Source: JBLHKE01 sp047619485
GTDB taxonomy: Bacteria > Verrucomicrobiota > Verrucomicrobiia > Verrucomicrobiales > DEV007
Assembly: GCA_047619485.1 (NCBI GenBank)
Contig: JBLHKE010000498.1
Span: 1-5,954, forward strand
Length of the DNA stretch: 5,954 nt
Reading direction: 5' to 3'
Shown here: piece after piece, positions 5,736 to 5,954 of the stretch
How positions within the stretch are numbered: the first letter of the stretch is position 1
Layout: every line of letters starts with the position of its first letter
Notes under the pieces: generated by a model
The model's input: the letters and a program-made list of their open reading frames with translations, nothing else
Told to the model about the DNA's origin: nothing
Databases searched by the model: none
Program-made: the position numbers and the translations under genes

Positions 5736-5954
5736 TTAGTTCTGCATCAGGCGCCAGGCGACACCTGCGGCGAAGGCAAGGATGCCGCAGACGATGACCA
5801 AGATGGCGGCACTCTTTAGCTCGCGCATCTTCTGTGCCTTTACCAGTTGCTCGAGCTGGCTGTCATTGTCGGCTGGCGCATCCGTATTGAATTTTGGAGA
5901 GGGGGCATCATCCTCATCCTCATCCTCATCCTCGTCCTCGTCCTCGTCTTCGTC
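5736..5954 (-). CDS. Small C-tail-anchored protein with acidic Asp/Glu tract, C-terminal 72 residues (N-terminus outside window)
   Basis: The frame is open from the window edge to TAA at 5738-5736, giving 72 residues. Counting from the edge, residues 1-16 are an almost perfect alternation of Asp and Glu, followed by a Pro/Ala/Ser linker (APSPKFNTDAPADNDSQ). Next comes a short amphipathic helix (LEQLVKAQKMRELKS, about 34-48), then one hydrophobic transmembrane segment (AAILVIVCGILAFAAGVAW, about 49-67) and the tail RLMQN. This makes it likely a membrane-anchored protein with its bulk on one side and a tiny C-terminal tail. It faces the helicase gene tail to tail, so it is not in an operon with it. 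I do not recognise a family, and the domain before the acidic run is not visible. The only in-frame ATG codons lie after the acidic tract, at residues 43 and 70, so the true start must be beyond the window edge. Confidence 0.75.
   Translation of the reverse strand, partial: DEDEDEDEDEDEDEDDAPSPKFNTDAPADNDSQLEQLVKAQKMRELKSAAILVIVCGILAFAAGVAWRLMQN
5907..5954 (-). repeat. Hexanucleotide tandem repeat encoding Asp-Glu
   Basis: Read on the minus strand, about eight units of GAC/GAT followed by GAG/GAA, period 6 bp, run to the window edge. The units fall into blocks (GACGAG nearest the edge, then GATGAG), which suggests growth by slippage of neighbouring units. Because the period is a multiple of 3, gain or loss of units changes the length of the acidic tract without breaking the frame. 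Confidence 0.8.

Noticed and set aside
5907..5954. Tandem repeats considered as a CRISPR or other array
   Set aside because: The units are 6 bp long with no spacers and encode an Asp-Glu tract in an open frame.

Overview
The window reads as a chromosomal stretch of a Gram-negative-type bacterium with moderately high GC, perhaps a member of the Verrucomicrobiota/PVC group. The hints are weak or missing Shine-Dalgarno sequences at most starts, an acidic-tract small membrane protein, REP-like hairpin repeats, and a DUF3516-type helicase that is not in an actinobacterial sequence style. This placement is an inference; there is no rRNA or marker gene to settle it. The + strand is richer in G than C in both its coding and non-coding parts, so minus-strand genes use many C-ending codons and the plus-strand gene many G-ending ones.

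Layout. Positions 1-2600 hold a tight minus-strand operon, read right to left: a family 2 glycosyltransferase with C-terminal membrane helices (2600-1470), a PLP-dependent DegT/DnrJ/EryC1/StrS sugar aminotransferase (1454-219), and the N-terminal part of a Gfo/Idh/MocA-type NAD(P)-dependent oxidoreductase (200-1, running off the window). The gaps are only 15 and 18 bp. An oxidoreductase plus an aminotransferase is the usual pair for turning a sugar or cyclitol hydroxyl into an amine. With a membrane glycosyltransferase of the polyprenyl-phosphate type, the operon most likely makes and attaches an amino sugar to a lipid carrier or surface glycan. A good sigma70-like promoter (TTGAAA-17 bp-TATAAC) sits in an AT-rich island at 2600-2740 and points into this operon. 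Its transcript would begin at or next to a possible 11-codon leader ORF.

From about 2740 to 3020 lies a GC-richer stretch with no confident gene. It is open in the helicase frame and also on the opposite strand, where the translation looks rather protein-like but is not recognisable. Then comes a large plus-strand Ski2-like DExH helicase with a C-terminal DUF3516 region (about 3022-5520), with all helicase motifs intact.

After the helicase, a 215-bp convergent intergenic region (5521-5735) holds two inverted copies of a 23/24-nt hairpin repeat plus smaller inverted repeats, resembling a REP/BIME element. The window ends with the C-terminal 72 residues of a minus-strand protein: an Asp-Glu tract encoded by a hexanucleotide repeat, a short linker and helix, then one C-terminal transmembrane segment.

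I saw no clear evidence of a new defence or mobile system. The points most worth checking are the uncertain helicase N-terminus with the opposing ORF, the REP-like pair, and the leader ORF in front of the glycosyltransferase.
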